A stretch of 64,000 nt of DNA, taken from assembly GCF_001625195.1 (NCBI RefSeq), contig NC_054389.1, positions 6,072,520-6,136,519 on the forward strand. Direction: 5' to 3'. Source of the stretch: Drechmeria coniospora (taxonomy: Eukaryota; Ascomycota; Sordariomycetes; Hypocreales; Ophiocordycipitaceae). Below are positions 46,201-56,800 of the stretch, piece by piece. Made by a program: the position numbers and the translations under genes. The notes beneath the pieces are model-generated. The model did no database searches. It worked only from the letters and a program-made list of their open reading frames with translations, and was not told the DNA's origin. Within the stretch, counting starts at the first letter, position 1; each line of letters starts with the position of its first letter.

Positions 46201-48963
46201 TGATATTTCCTGCTCACCCACTGGACAAGCACGCGCTTTGGGGAGAAAATTCGCTTCACCAACAGGCATCCGAACAGACGCTGTTCTGTTGGTCATGGGC
46301 TGGCTCTCTTCACCAACAGGCATCCGGCATCCGTCGCTGCCGCACAGGAGGGGACTCTCGAGTCCATCGTGCCACGTCGCCTGTACTCGGGTCCGGTCCT
46401 GACAGGTGGGAGTTTGGAGGTTTCTTGGACAAGCATTGCGTCACATCCGTATACTTGGATAGCCAACAGGCAGTCGGCTGCTAGAACCTACCACCAGTTC
46501 CTGGGCGAGCTGCCCTGTGGGGTGCGTGCGAGCCTGGCTCGGGGGACGGTGCTGAACCTTGATTTTGCGGTGCCAAGCTGGTGTGTTGGGGTGCTCGAGG
46601 ACTGATTGCCTCGTGCGAGAACAAAAAGACAAACTGTGCACGTACAGTACAGTACGTACAATACAGTACAGTACAGTAGGTGCTGCTTGCCAGAGTTGGT
46701 CGGTGTATGTACGGCGGGCTCGTGATCCTCCACTGGACTCTGGCACCATATCTGGCATTTGCACGGCATCGTTGTAGGTACTCGCACACTGTACAGTACA
46801 GGTACGGTGTAGTGTACGGTGTCAGTTGGGCTAGCGAAATAACGGTTGAACCTTGCTGACGTACCAATCATCGTACACGTAGGCTTCGTTCGACGTGCAC
46901 CCAGGTCCACACCGAGCGTGCAGGAACCCACGGCGAATCCGCATCGGCGTACGGGGTCCTTATGCTCCATACGGAGCACAGGGGACAAAGTACAAGCCAA
47001 TACTCCGTACCGTGCTCGCAGGGAGTTCAGGTCTCTAGCAGCCGTGGGCGAACTGGATCCGATCGAATGTGATTCGAGAATCGGCCTCCACCAGCGCACC
47101 CTCCGTGTGGCTTGCGCCATGCACACCCACCGTTCGGCACCGCTCAGCACACCACCACGCGTCACTCGGCCCACCCTTCAGCAGAGGTACCTCACCGCCT
47201 TGGCACGCTCGCTCTCGGAGCCTCGCAGATACGCTCCTAGCAGGTTTGTAGGCGCCAAGTGCCATGGTGCGTTCAGCGCCTAACATGGAAAGGAACGTAC
47301 CGACTACGTCCAAGTACGGAGTACTCCGTACTGCGCTTGTGCACCTCAAACCAAAGTACAGCACCTGTGCGTGTGCTTGTACGGAGTACTTACTGCAGTT
47401 GTACTGCAAGTACTTAGGTGCAAAAGGGCCAAGGTTCCTGGGGAGGTACGAGCACTCGTACCTTTGTTTGCCCCCTTTTCATCATGAATACCTCCGGTGA
47501 CATGCACGGAACGAAAACATTGGCATCATGCCTCCCGAGCGACAAAGCATGCGTGCCAACCATCGTTTCGTCGCATCGCGGCCTCGCACCGTTCGGCCGT
47601 TGCACTCCCGCGTCGCCCCAACCTATTTGCCCATGAGCAGCAACCGTACGCACGCGCACAGGCGGTTGTACGAATTGCACCTCGATGTACGGAGCACTGC
47701 ATGGGACTCGGCAGGAAACACTGGACGCTCGCTGGTGCTGGACACTTGCCAATGCTGGATGGACGGGACGTCGACAGCGCATGAATAAGTGGATAATGCC
47801 ACCCAGGACTACGGAGTAGGCACTGAAGTAAGTACAGTACACGTAGGTAGGAGATACCTGAGGCCAAGGTTCACGGACAGGTACCCAGCGCAACGAGATT
47901 GTACATGTACTTTCCCTGGACCTGGTTACGCTTAGAAAGGCAGCCGACGATGGGGTACAGCACATGTACAGTATACTCGTGCGTGTCTACAGTACTGTAC
48001 AGAATACGGGACTGCAAGTACGATTGCTCGTACGGAGTACCACGACGCCGTTTACAGTACGCATCTCGTCCTCGCACTGACCCACCCCCCTCGCCCACTC
48101 CGTCCCTCGACCGTCCAGTCGCACGGCTGGTGGCCTCGGCGTCCTTTCGTTGGTCAGATTTGCCTTTGCCCCTCGTAAACCTTCGCACCTGGCTGCCGCT
48201 CGCCGGCTCGTTCGAGCCCAGGGCGCACTGTGCAGGGGGACTAATTGCCTCGCTAGCGGCGCCTCCCCCCCTGACCATCGGTTGTGGTGTTCCATCAGCC
48301 AACCCTCCAATCCATCCTCCCCTGCGCTTCCTCCACCCACCCAGGCCTTCCCCCCCCCTCCTTCATGGGCTCGTCCTCGACTCCGCCGATTGCGAGACCT
48401 GCAGTCGCTTTTCTTACTTCGTCTGTCCGCTGCCCGTTCCTCACATTCTCTGCCTTTGCATCGAATCCATTCTCCCAACGGCGACGACCAACCCAACAGC
48501 GTCCCGTCTCGGTTCCGTCCAACATCGATCGACCGGTCGACCGTTTTGCCTCGCTTCGCCTCGCAATCACCTCGGTCGATGATGTTGAACCCTTGGTTCG
48601 TCTAGCAGTCTCTAGTCCAATATTTCTTACATCGAAAGCCGAGAGCCAGCCTCGCGGTGCATCGTTTCCCTTTCGGCTTCCGTGTCCTGCCCACGATCCC
48701 TCACGGCGGCGACCCGGATTCATTACGAGCGTCATCATCCAACCCACCATCATCGCCAGCATCGTTAGCCTGGCATCGGACTGCGGAGGCTTTCTCCCGC
48801 GCCTACGCAGCATCGTCGCGACGAAACTCGGCTCGCACGGTCGAATTCACGGCTGGGGAAGAAAAAAAAAAGGTCACGGCCACTGCTCGGATAGGACATC
48901 GACCCGCGGCGGCCCTCGCTGCCCCTACCACTTGCCTGCCATCTTGAGGAGCGAATCGTTGCC
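43285..48963. other. Gene-free block 3, rich in GTAC palindromes
   Basis: The first 400 bp are the chitin synthase promoter side and hold a 17-bp x3 repeat. GTAC words run from 43.7 to 48.06 kb with unique GC-rich stretches between. They include the longest perfect palindrome seen (20 nt, 47313-47332) and a cluster at 45996-46140. A CTTCACCAACAGGCATCCG word occurs twice (46254, 46310). The last 850 bp (48.1-48.96 kb) are pyrimidine-rich, GTAC-free and probably the opy2 promoter and leader. No RNA gene or protein domain is recognised. Confidence 0.7.
43570..43620. repeat. 17-bp x3 tandem repeat
   Basis: GATGATGTACGGGCGGT is repeated three times head to tail, with one substitution in copies 2 and 3. 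It lies 286 bp upstream of the chitin synthase start and contains GTAC. Confidence 0.93.
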
Positions 48964-50415
48964 ATGATGGAAGGAGGCGCGACGCATCAGGCCTACGCGA
49001 GGAGCCTGTTGGAGTTGCGCGAAGGTGCGTGGTGCAAGCCGCTCGTGGGCGTCGTGCAAGTTCTCCGCTAACCAGCCGTGGCCTCTTCAGCCCTGAAGCA
49101 TGTCCCCCAGAAGCGCGCGTGCGTGGTGTGCGACAATAGCGCGAAGCTCGAATGTCCCAAATGCCCCGACGGTGAAGTTTGCCAGTTCACCATTCCCACC
49201 GACTGCACACAATGCCCCCGGTCGGTTTGCATGGCCGATGATAGTCCCTCGGCGAGCTCCGGCGCCGCCGCGCCGAGCGCCAGCGGCAACGGTGACAGCG
49301 GGCCCAGTGCCGGTCCCATCGCGGGCGGCGTCATCGGCGGCATCGCCGTCATCGCCGTCATCACCTACCTCGTCTGGAGATTCCTCATCAAGCCGAAGCG
49401 ATCGCGGATACCCGAGTCCGAGCTGGAGCCTGCCGGCAACGACACGGGCGACGTGGAAAAGGACAACGGTTCGAGGATCACGCACCGGTCCTCGACGCAC
49501 ACGGTCCACTCGATTGCGTCGACGGTGCTGACGCGGGCCTCCAACATCATCCAGATCGCCTACATACCCGGCGTGACGAACAGGGCGAACCAGGGTCCGG
49601 GGTCGCCGACGGTGCTCGTGCCGCCCGTTCCGCCCATCCCGATGCATCACACGGAGGCGCACCGGCAGGCGACGGACCAGCAGGACGACCAGCACTTTTT
49701 CGTCCCCGGCAACCTCCGAGACTCGACATACTCGGGCATCTCGACCTACTCGGAAATCACGTCGTACGCTCCGCGCTCGAGCATCGCCTCGACGATATAC
49801 GGCAAGCAAGCCCAGGTGCAGAACGCGGCGCAGACGGGCATGCGGGCGAAGCCCACCGTCGTGAGCGTCCGGTCGGGGAGCGTGGGCGGGAACAACACGC
49901 CGCCGATGCCCGACATCGACTACGAGAGGTTCGGCGGCCGACCCGAAAGCAGCGCGAGCTTCTTCAGCGTCGGCTCGGCTTTCGTCAACAACGCAAACAC
50001 GGCGACCCAAGGTCGGGCTCAGGTTGTGAAGCTGGGCGGCGGCCAGAGGAGCGTCGACGACGGCTTGTCCAGCCCGCAGTCAAGCGCCTGGCCGGCACCC
50101 CTCGGCACGGTGTCGCCGCCTGCTCCGACCCATGACCCGACGCGAGGCGGGCCGGGCATGTACGGCTCGGCGGGCATGTACGACTCGCCGGTGACGTACG
50201 ACGCACCGCACATGTTCGACTCGTCGAGGAGGGACCTGGGGCCCTTTTCGGATCCGCCCGGAGGTGCCGGCACGCCTGGTCGTTCGAGGCTCGGCTCCGT
50301 CATGGAGGACGCGAGCGAGGGACCCTACCAGAACGGGGGTCGAGGCGCCGGAAGACCGAGCTCGAGAGAACGAGACTCGAGCCCGTTTGGGGATGAGTAC
50401 GCCATGAGGCAATGA
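48964..50415 (+). CDS. opy2: Opy2-type membrane anchor of the HOG pathway
   Basis: Single-pass membrane protein that in yeast recruits Ste50-Ste11 to the plasma membrane for osmostress (HOG) signalling. Exons 48964-49024 and 49091-50415 join over a 66-bp intron (GTGCGT...CAG, CTAAC branch site at 49068); 461 aa. The extracellular Opy2 domain is a compact eight-Cys module (Cys31, 34, 42, 45, 51, 59, 62, 67; CVVCDNSAKLECPKCPDGEVC...CTQCPRSVC). A Ser/Ala/Gly linker and one transmembrane helix at about 96-118 (AGGVIGGIAVIAVITYLVW) follow, then basic residues and a long Ser/Pro/Gly-rich cytoplasmic tail. There is no cleavable signal peptide; the helix would act as a signal-anchor. The N-terminal exon is the least certain part: it is chosen because its donor keeps frame. 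Confidence 0.85.
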
Positions 50416-53082
50416 ATTCTTGCTCCAAGGCCAGCCTCCTCTCCGTCGTGCCTCACGAGGGCGTCCGGAACGCGATCCGACCGATGGGGCTCTGCCTCGG
50501 GTGCCGCCCCTGCTCACTCTGTACATGACTTCAGCGGCAGGGGTTCCCTTTTTTTTTGGATTTTTGACGTCGGCGTGTTTTGGATCATTGTCCATGGAGC
50601 ATTATCCATGGAGCTTATGACGGGATGGTCAATAATGCACCACCGGCCATTCTCATTCTAGTATAAAGTACCAAGTGTATTTTCGAAGATGGGCGAAGAT
50701 ATGAATCTATCCTTGCCTCGCCGCAACGAGCGAGAGGAAAACAAGGCACGATGCTCTTTGGCCGGCATGCCCATCTACGGGTGCGTGAGATGCGCGAGAT
50801 GTACCGTGACTGCTTGCTTGCGTCCTGAGAACCGCTTGGCCATTCTCGAAGACGCACAATCCTCCTCTCCTCCTCGCCCCTCTCCTCCTCGCTCCCTCTC
50901 CTCGTCCTCTCCCCTCCCCTCCCACCCTCCCCTCCGCCGCGGCGACTGCATCTCCAGGCTATCAAGAGATGGCGCTTTGGCATGGAAATGGAAAGGGTGG
51001 GAGAATGTACGGAGTGGTAGCAACAGCGCTGTCGGCCCGCGTGCGTGGTTGGAAACGAAGCTGTACCGCCAGGGAGCGTGCTGTGGCGCCAAATTAGGTA
51101 GATGTGTGATGCATGTGCATCCAGCAAGACGTGGTCTGTTCGCCCGTCCGTTCCTACGCTCTCGTGCGAGCCGTTTCGTTTTTCTCCGAGGCCATGTGTC
51201 GGGCAAAGCCAGTAGGGAATGTTGCTTGTAGCTCCTCGCGTACTACCTCTGTGCCTCCAAACAGGGCCTGGTTGGGTGCGAGATTGTAGTTGGTAATACT
51301 CCGTTCCAGTTGGCACTCGGTTCTACTTGGTCCCCCAAGAACCTAGTACCAGGTAATTACCTATATCGGTACACGAGGCTGCGCGTTCCGTCGACGCTCC
51401 GTGCAACGTCTCGAACGCTTGCAAACTCCTCTAGCACGCTTCTGCTCAGCGGAACATGCATTCGCTCCGTCTCAAGAGGGAAGGTATGGAAGTGTCTCCG
51501 TCTCCGAACCAACAGTGGTACCCTGTGGTCCCCCTCAAGGCCCCCTGGCGAGCTGAGAATCAAGGTAGAGATGTATACACGCCCAAGCGTGTCGCACTCG
51601 GTCCATGTGTGCATCAATATAATTTTGTGCAAACGTGCGTGCGTGCGTGCGCATACGCCAACGACCCCCGCCCCCCCTCCCCCTCCGCTGAAGGAGGAGT
51701 CGGTCACATTGCACGGCCTTCATGACGCTGACACGGACTGATGCCGGGAAGGGAAGCACGTAGGGTTTGGCTGGCTGCGAGACGAGGTATCCCTTCTCGC
51801 TTGGCTCGAAATGTGTGAATGAGATTGGGCATGAATCCTCAGACACCGCCCTCCAAGAGACCCCGAGTTGCGGACGACGTTTTGAAAATGACGGCCGGAG
51901 ATGGCAGAAGTAGCTGCTGCACATGGTCGCTGCCCCTAGATACATTTCTGGCCTCCGTCCTTTGCCCTGCAGCCTCCCGTGTCCCCTTCCACTCATCTCC
52001 TCTCCTGCTCTCTTCGTCACCTCCTCTCCTCGTCACCTCCTCTCCTGCTCTCCTCCTCTCTCTTCCTCTCCTGCTCTCCTGCTCTCTTCCTCGGCCAGCG
52101 AGACCGAAATCTCCTCTCAAAGCAAGTATGAACGTTTCATCCCAAAAGTCGAGGCACCAATGTCGGTGGCCCTGTCTATTTTCTCCCTCGACTTCGCTGC
52201 CCTAGTCTGTACCGTCCCATCGGCCGAGGGACAGAGAAGGAACATGGCAAAAGATAATGGCAAGAAATGGGAACATCCAACCGGTACAGAACATAACAGA
52301 TGCATCCACCGCCATGCTAGGAACGCTTCGGCGCGCTTCGAGCCACGTGGAGAGAACACGACGTGTCCGGATGGCAGAAGGCTCCATCGACAATCCAGGA
52401 CGCCTGCTGCGAGCGTCGCGAGCGCCACTGGCCATCATGTCCATCGCTGGAGGGCGGATGAAAGCCGGGGGGGAACCGGTCCGGCACCAGCGAGTGAATC
52501 CTCACCCGCCGCGGCCACCGGTGGTGCTGGGGGAGAGGGGGACGAAATGTGAAGGAAAAAAATGAAAACAAAAAAACAGAGAAGGGTCATGGAATTGGGG
52601 GTAACTTGTGCAAATGTCGTGAATACCTAGCGCCCCAAGGATGCCTCTTTTGTTCATCATGCGCCATTCGCCGGTTCGGGTTCTCGATGCGGCTTGCAAG
52701 TGCACAGCCGTCCGTCAGGCTGCCGTTGTCGTGCAGCGGAAATGCGTGTCGCTGGATGGGCCTCCTGGCCACCCGCCGTCTCTGCCACTCGGTCCAGAAA
52801 ATCCAATCCTCCTCCGGTCGGCTCTTCCGTCGTTCCTCGGGAACGCACGTACGGCCAGGTGCGTCCGTCTGTCGGCCGCCGTCGGTGGCCGAGGGGATTC
52901 GCGGCGGGCATCGGAGGAGGTTCGGCCGCCGAGGCACAACCCCTCCTCCGCAAACACCCACCATCATCGCCATCATCATCACATCGCCATCGCCATCGCC
53001 ACCGCCGTCGCCGTGGCTTTCCCCCACAACCGGACGACGGATCCGTCCAAGTTCGTCGCCGGCAAGGGGGTGTGGAGGGCGC
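50416..53082. other. Convergent intergenic region, pyrimidine tracts, no gene seen
   Basis: The 3' flanks of opy2 and ras2 meet here. Two CT-rich stretches stand out: 50860-50940 (CTCCTC words) and 51985-52095 (repeated CTCCTCTCCTGCTCTC). A CAT/CGC triplet run (52963-53018) ends close to the ras2 stop. GTAC words are sparse (51340-51375, CCTATATCGGTACACG). Open frames here carry no domain. No tRNA or rRNA is recognised. Confidence 0.6.
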
Positions 53083-53877
53083 TCACAAGACGACGCATCT
53101 AGATTTGCTCTTTTCGCCGTCCTTGCCGCGTCTGAGCCGCTGGCTGTCGCGGTCGCGGCCGCCGAGGTCCCCGTTGCTCGCGCGAGATCGGCCGCTGGAG
53201 CCTGGGCCGGGTCGCGATGATTGCTGCCGCTGGCGTCGCAGGATGCGGACGACGTCGTAGAAGGATTTTTCGACGTTGATGCAGTTCTTGGCCGAGGCCT
53301 CGACGAACTCGCAGCCGAGCTCGCGGGCCAAGGCGTGGCCCTCCTGGGTGGACACCTCCCGCTCCGTCACCCTGTCGCTCTTGTTGCCGACGAGCATGAT
53401 GGGCACCGGCAGCTGCGGACTCGCGGCGGACAGGGGCGAGCCGGGATAGGTGGGCGACGAGGAGCAGGACTCCTTGACGCGCTGTATCTGATGGTGGAAC
53501 CGCTTGATGCGGGTAAAGGACGAGCGAGAGGAGATGCTGTAGACGAGGACGAAGCCCTCGCCGTCACGGATCCACTGGTCCCGCAACGCTGTGTATTCCT
53601 CCTGCCCGGCCGTGTCGAGAACCTCGAGCATGCATGGCTGGCCGTCAATCACCACCTGCTTTCGGTATGAATCTTCAATCGTCGGGTCGTACTGGCGCAG
53701 CGCTCACGTTAGCCGACGGATCCCGGCCCGGGCTCGGCATTCCGCTCGCCCGGCAGCGGCAAGAAAACTCACAGTCTCGACAAAGTGCTGCAGGCAAAGC
53801 TGGATCGTGAGGGCCGTCTTCCCTACACCACCGTCCCCGAGCACCACCAGCTTGTACAGCACCATGCGGCCCGCCAT
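53083..53877 (-). CDS. ras2: Ras-like small GTPase (RAS-2 type)
   Basis: Membrane-tethered GTPase of the fungal RAS-2 subfamily, linked in other filamentous fungi to hyphal growth, conidiation and MAPK or cAMP signalling. Exons 53877-53773 and 53691-53083 join across an 81-bp intron (GTGAGT...CAG) lying between the P-loop exon and the effector loop; 237 aa. G1 is GDGGVGKT (14-21), the effector loop is YDPTIEDSYRK (36 on), G3 is DTAGQEEY, G4 is NKSD (Cys in most relatives), and G5 is SAKN. A Ser/Pro insertion (SCSSSPTYPGSPLSAASPQ) before G4 is the hallmark that separates RAS-2 from RAS-1. A basic C-terminus ends in CVVL, a CAAX box whose Leu predicts geranylgeranylation. A 260-bp GGA tract lies 160 bp upstream of the start. 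Confidence 0.96.
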
Positions 53878-56800
53878 GATCGCGGCGGGGCGTCGTCCGA
53901 ACGGCGGAGGCGAGGAGTCGTGAGGGCGGCGTTGACGATGGGCGTTCTCGTCGTCGCAGTAGCGTTCGTCGCCGACGTCGTAAGGAGGCAGGGCAAGTCG
54001 ACGAGGGGCAGAGCAGAGCGACTGGACCTCCGAGAGTGGGGGGGAGGAGGGGAGGAGGGGAGGAGGAGGAGGCGGCGGAGGAGGAGACCGAGGAGGAGGC
54101 GGCGGAGGAGGAGACCGAGGAGGAGGAGGCGGAAGAGGAGGAGGAGGCGGACGAGGAGGAGGAGGCGGACGAGGAGGAGGAGGCGGAAGAGGAGGAGGCG
54201 GAAGAGGAGGAAGCGGCGGAAGAGGAGGAGGAGGAGGCGGACGAGGAGGAGGAGGAGGAGGAGGAGGAGGAGGAGGAGGAGGAGGAGGAGGAGAAAGGGT
54301 AAATCAAATCAGGGCGACCAAGTCGGCGCCGAGAGAGAGAAGATGTCTTTTACGGGTGCCGAGGGCGCTTCGAAAGGACAGGCCGGCGGCGGCAACGGAC
54401 AGCAGCGGTGCGGTCGTTTCGGCGTCCAAAGATTTTTGTTTGTTTGCTCCAGCCTCACGAGGACGGCGGCGGCGACAGACTTCTGTACGTACTGTACGAG
54501 GAGAAGTACGAGTACGTGCGAGTAAAGTACGACGAGCGAAAGTACACCAACGGAGTACACCGTACTAGGTTGGTATGTGTACACTTGCGAGCACGAGCAG
54601 GCGTACACCCCGAGAGTACGTGTGTTGGTGTGCTCGTACGCCTTTGCTGCGGGTAGTTGGTAGGTACCGGGTACACGAATGTCTGTGCAAGCACAGTACG
54701 GAGCACTCGTACATAATAGTACCGTACTAGTATTAGTACTCTACAAGTCCTCGTACCAGTCGGTTGCCGCTTCGGCGGCCTCTGACTGGTGGGCGGGGGG
54801 AAGAACTGGGAAGCTTGCGTCTTGGCTGGCAGGGGATCGGGGTGGGGACTGTGGGCTGCTAGCGGGTCTGGGTCTGTAGCGCCTGGTGGAAGACCGCGCG
54901 ACTGGGAGCCACAGACCAGCCAGGGAGGGTTGGGGCAGGTTGCGTGGCGCGGGCGAAGCAGCGCAGTCGGTAACTGCGTCCGCGCCCGTCGAGCGACCAG
55001 CTCGCCAGCGACCACTGACGACCCGAGGATGAGGAGAGGAGAGGAGCGGAGCGGAGCTCGAGAGGGAGGGGGTCTGCGGAAAGGATGCCAGAGGAGCGAA
55101 GGAGTGAGGTGAGCGTGCGGTCCGGGATCGTCCGTCCCAGACTTTCCAGCACGGTCGGCAGCGCAGCGCAGCGCAACCATCACCATGGGCGGCTTTGGGG
55201 GGGGGGAGGGGGTTCGGCACCACAGTACTTGAATGCAAGTACAACCAAGTACTAGGTACGTGTACCTACCTACAGTAGGTACCTAGTAAGTACTAGGTAG
55301 TAGGCAACTAGCCGTCGAGTACTCCGTACAGCGTGCGAGGTACTACTTACTGCTTGTGTAGGTAAGTAGTGTGCCGGATGTACTTGTACGGGGTACCGCG
55401 CCTGCTCTGGCTCGTTCTCGTCGAATAGGAACAGAGTGCATGCACTCCGAAAGTACAGTGTACCGGGCACTCCCCACTCGCTCGTGAGTACAGTAGGTAG
55501 CTGCGAGTATCTACTCCGTACATGTAGTAGATTGGTCGTCCCCAGGACGGCTTGCGCCTTCTGGTCTACGTACAAGGCGGTGGGCAGAAAACAGCCGTAC
55601 CAAGTATTGAGTACAAGCACCGTACTGAGCACCGTGCTTGTATATTACTAAAGCGCTTGCAGGCGGAGTATGGGGCGCGGCGGGGGCGGCCGGGGAGCGG
55701 CGGCACAGGGGGCACAGGCGAGGGAGTGCTGGCAGGCGAACGGTAAGTACTCTTGCATCGCCGGGTCGATTCGGACGTGAGCTGGAACGACAAAAGGGAG
55801 AGGGACGAGGAGGGGAGGGTGGTGGAGGCTGGCTGCCGTTCCCGTACGAACACGAAGAAAGGTGGGCGAGAATCGAATAATGCCACTCGAGGGCGGGAGG
55901 CGCGTCGGTGGTGCTGGTGGCGGTGCTTGCTGGCCGTCGAAGGGTCAGGCTAGGAGCTCTCTCGAGCACTCTGGCGCGAGTACAAACAAGTACTGCACGG
56001 CATTGAGTACTTGCGGTGCATGTGCTTGCCAGTACAAGTACGGGCTCATAAATGTACGTGTACTCCCTACATGTACAGCTATTACTCGTCATCCGGAGAA
56101 TGAGTCGAGTTTGTCACCGCAACCAAGCTCGTAGGGGTATTTTTGCACGGCACTACTTGTGCGTATTCGGTACGCGAGCATTACGGAGTGGGCGATTTGA
56201 GCATGCACAGTCCAAGGTTCTGCGGAGTATCGAGGGCAGAGGACTTTACTCGGCTCATACAGTACGCCAGTGCGCATGCACCGTCCGTACTCCTTCCACT
56301 GCCCGCTGTACACATTCTCGCACGGATGATTATTCTTCTAGTCATCCGCCGTTCCAAACTGGACTCGGTACGTCGTTCGGTGCCACGCGTGGCATTTTCG
56401 GAGTCTCCGCGTCCGAGGCCGACACGCCAGCACGAGTGAGGCTTCTCGCGTCGACGACGATCATTGATGGCGATGAGATGAATTCTTGGCGACACGCATG
56501 CTATATACCTGTACTGTACGGAGTACTTGTTCATGTACTGCAAGTAAGTATGCACATGGCTAAGGGTGCGGAGCCCCCGTGCTCGGATGCATGAGCTGGA
56601 GCGCAAGCAACCGACATGTCCAAGTATTTGGACTGTACGGACAAGTACTGTAAGTAAGTACTAGAAGTACTTAGGTGGCACTTGTTAATAATTACTTGGG
56701 TGCTCTCATACGGAGCACTACAGTACATATACTTTGTGCCGCAGTTCCCCGTACCTAGCTGTGCAGTACATGTACTTGCTGCATGGTGCCATGTGCAATT

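Noticed and set aside
48284..48967. 228-codon frame just upstream of opy2
   Set aside because: Low-complexity Ser/Pro/Arg composition from a pyrimidine-rich leader; it ends as opy2 starts and matches no family.
53785..54525. Poly-Arg and poly-Glu frames (also 54036-54302)
   Set aside because: They are readings of the GGA tract; a plus-strand gene here would overlap ras2 exon 1.
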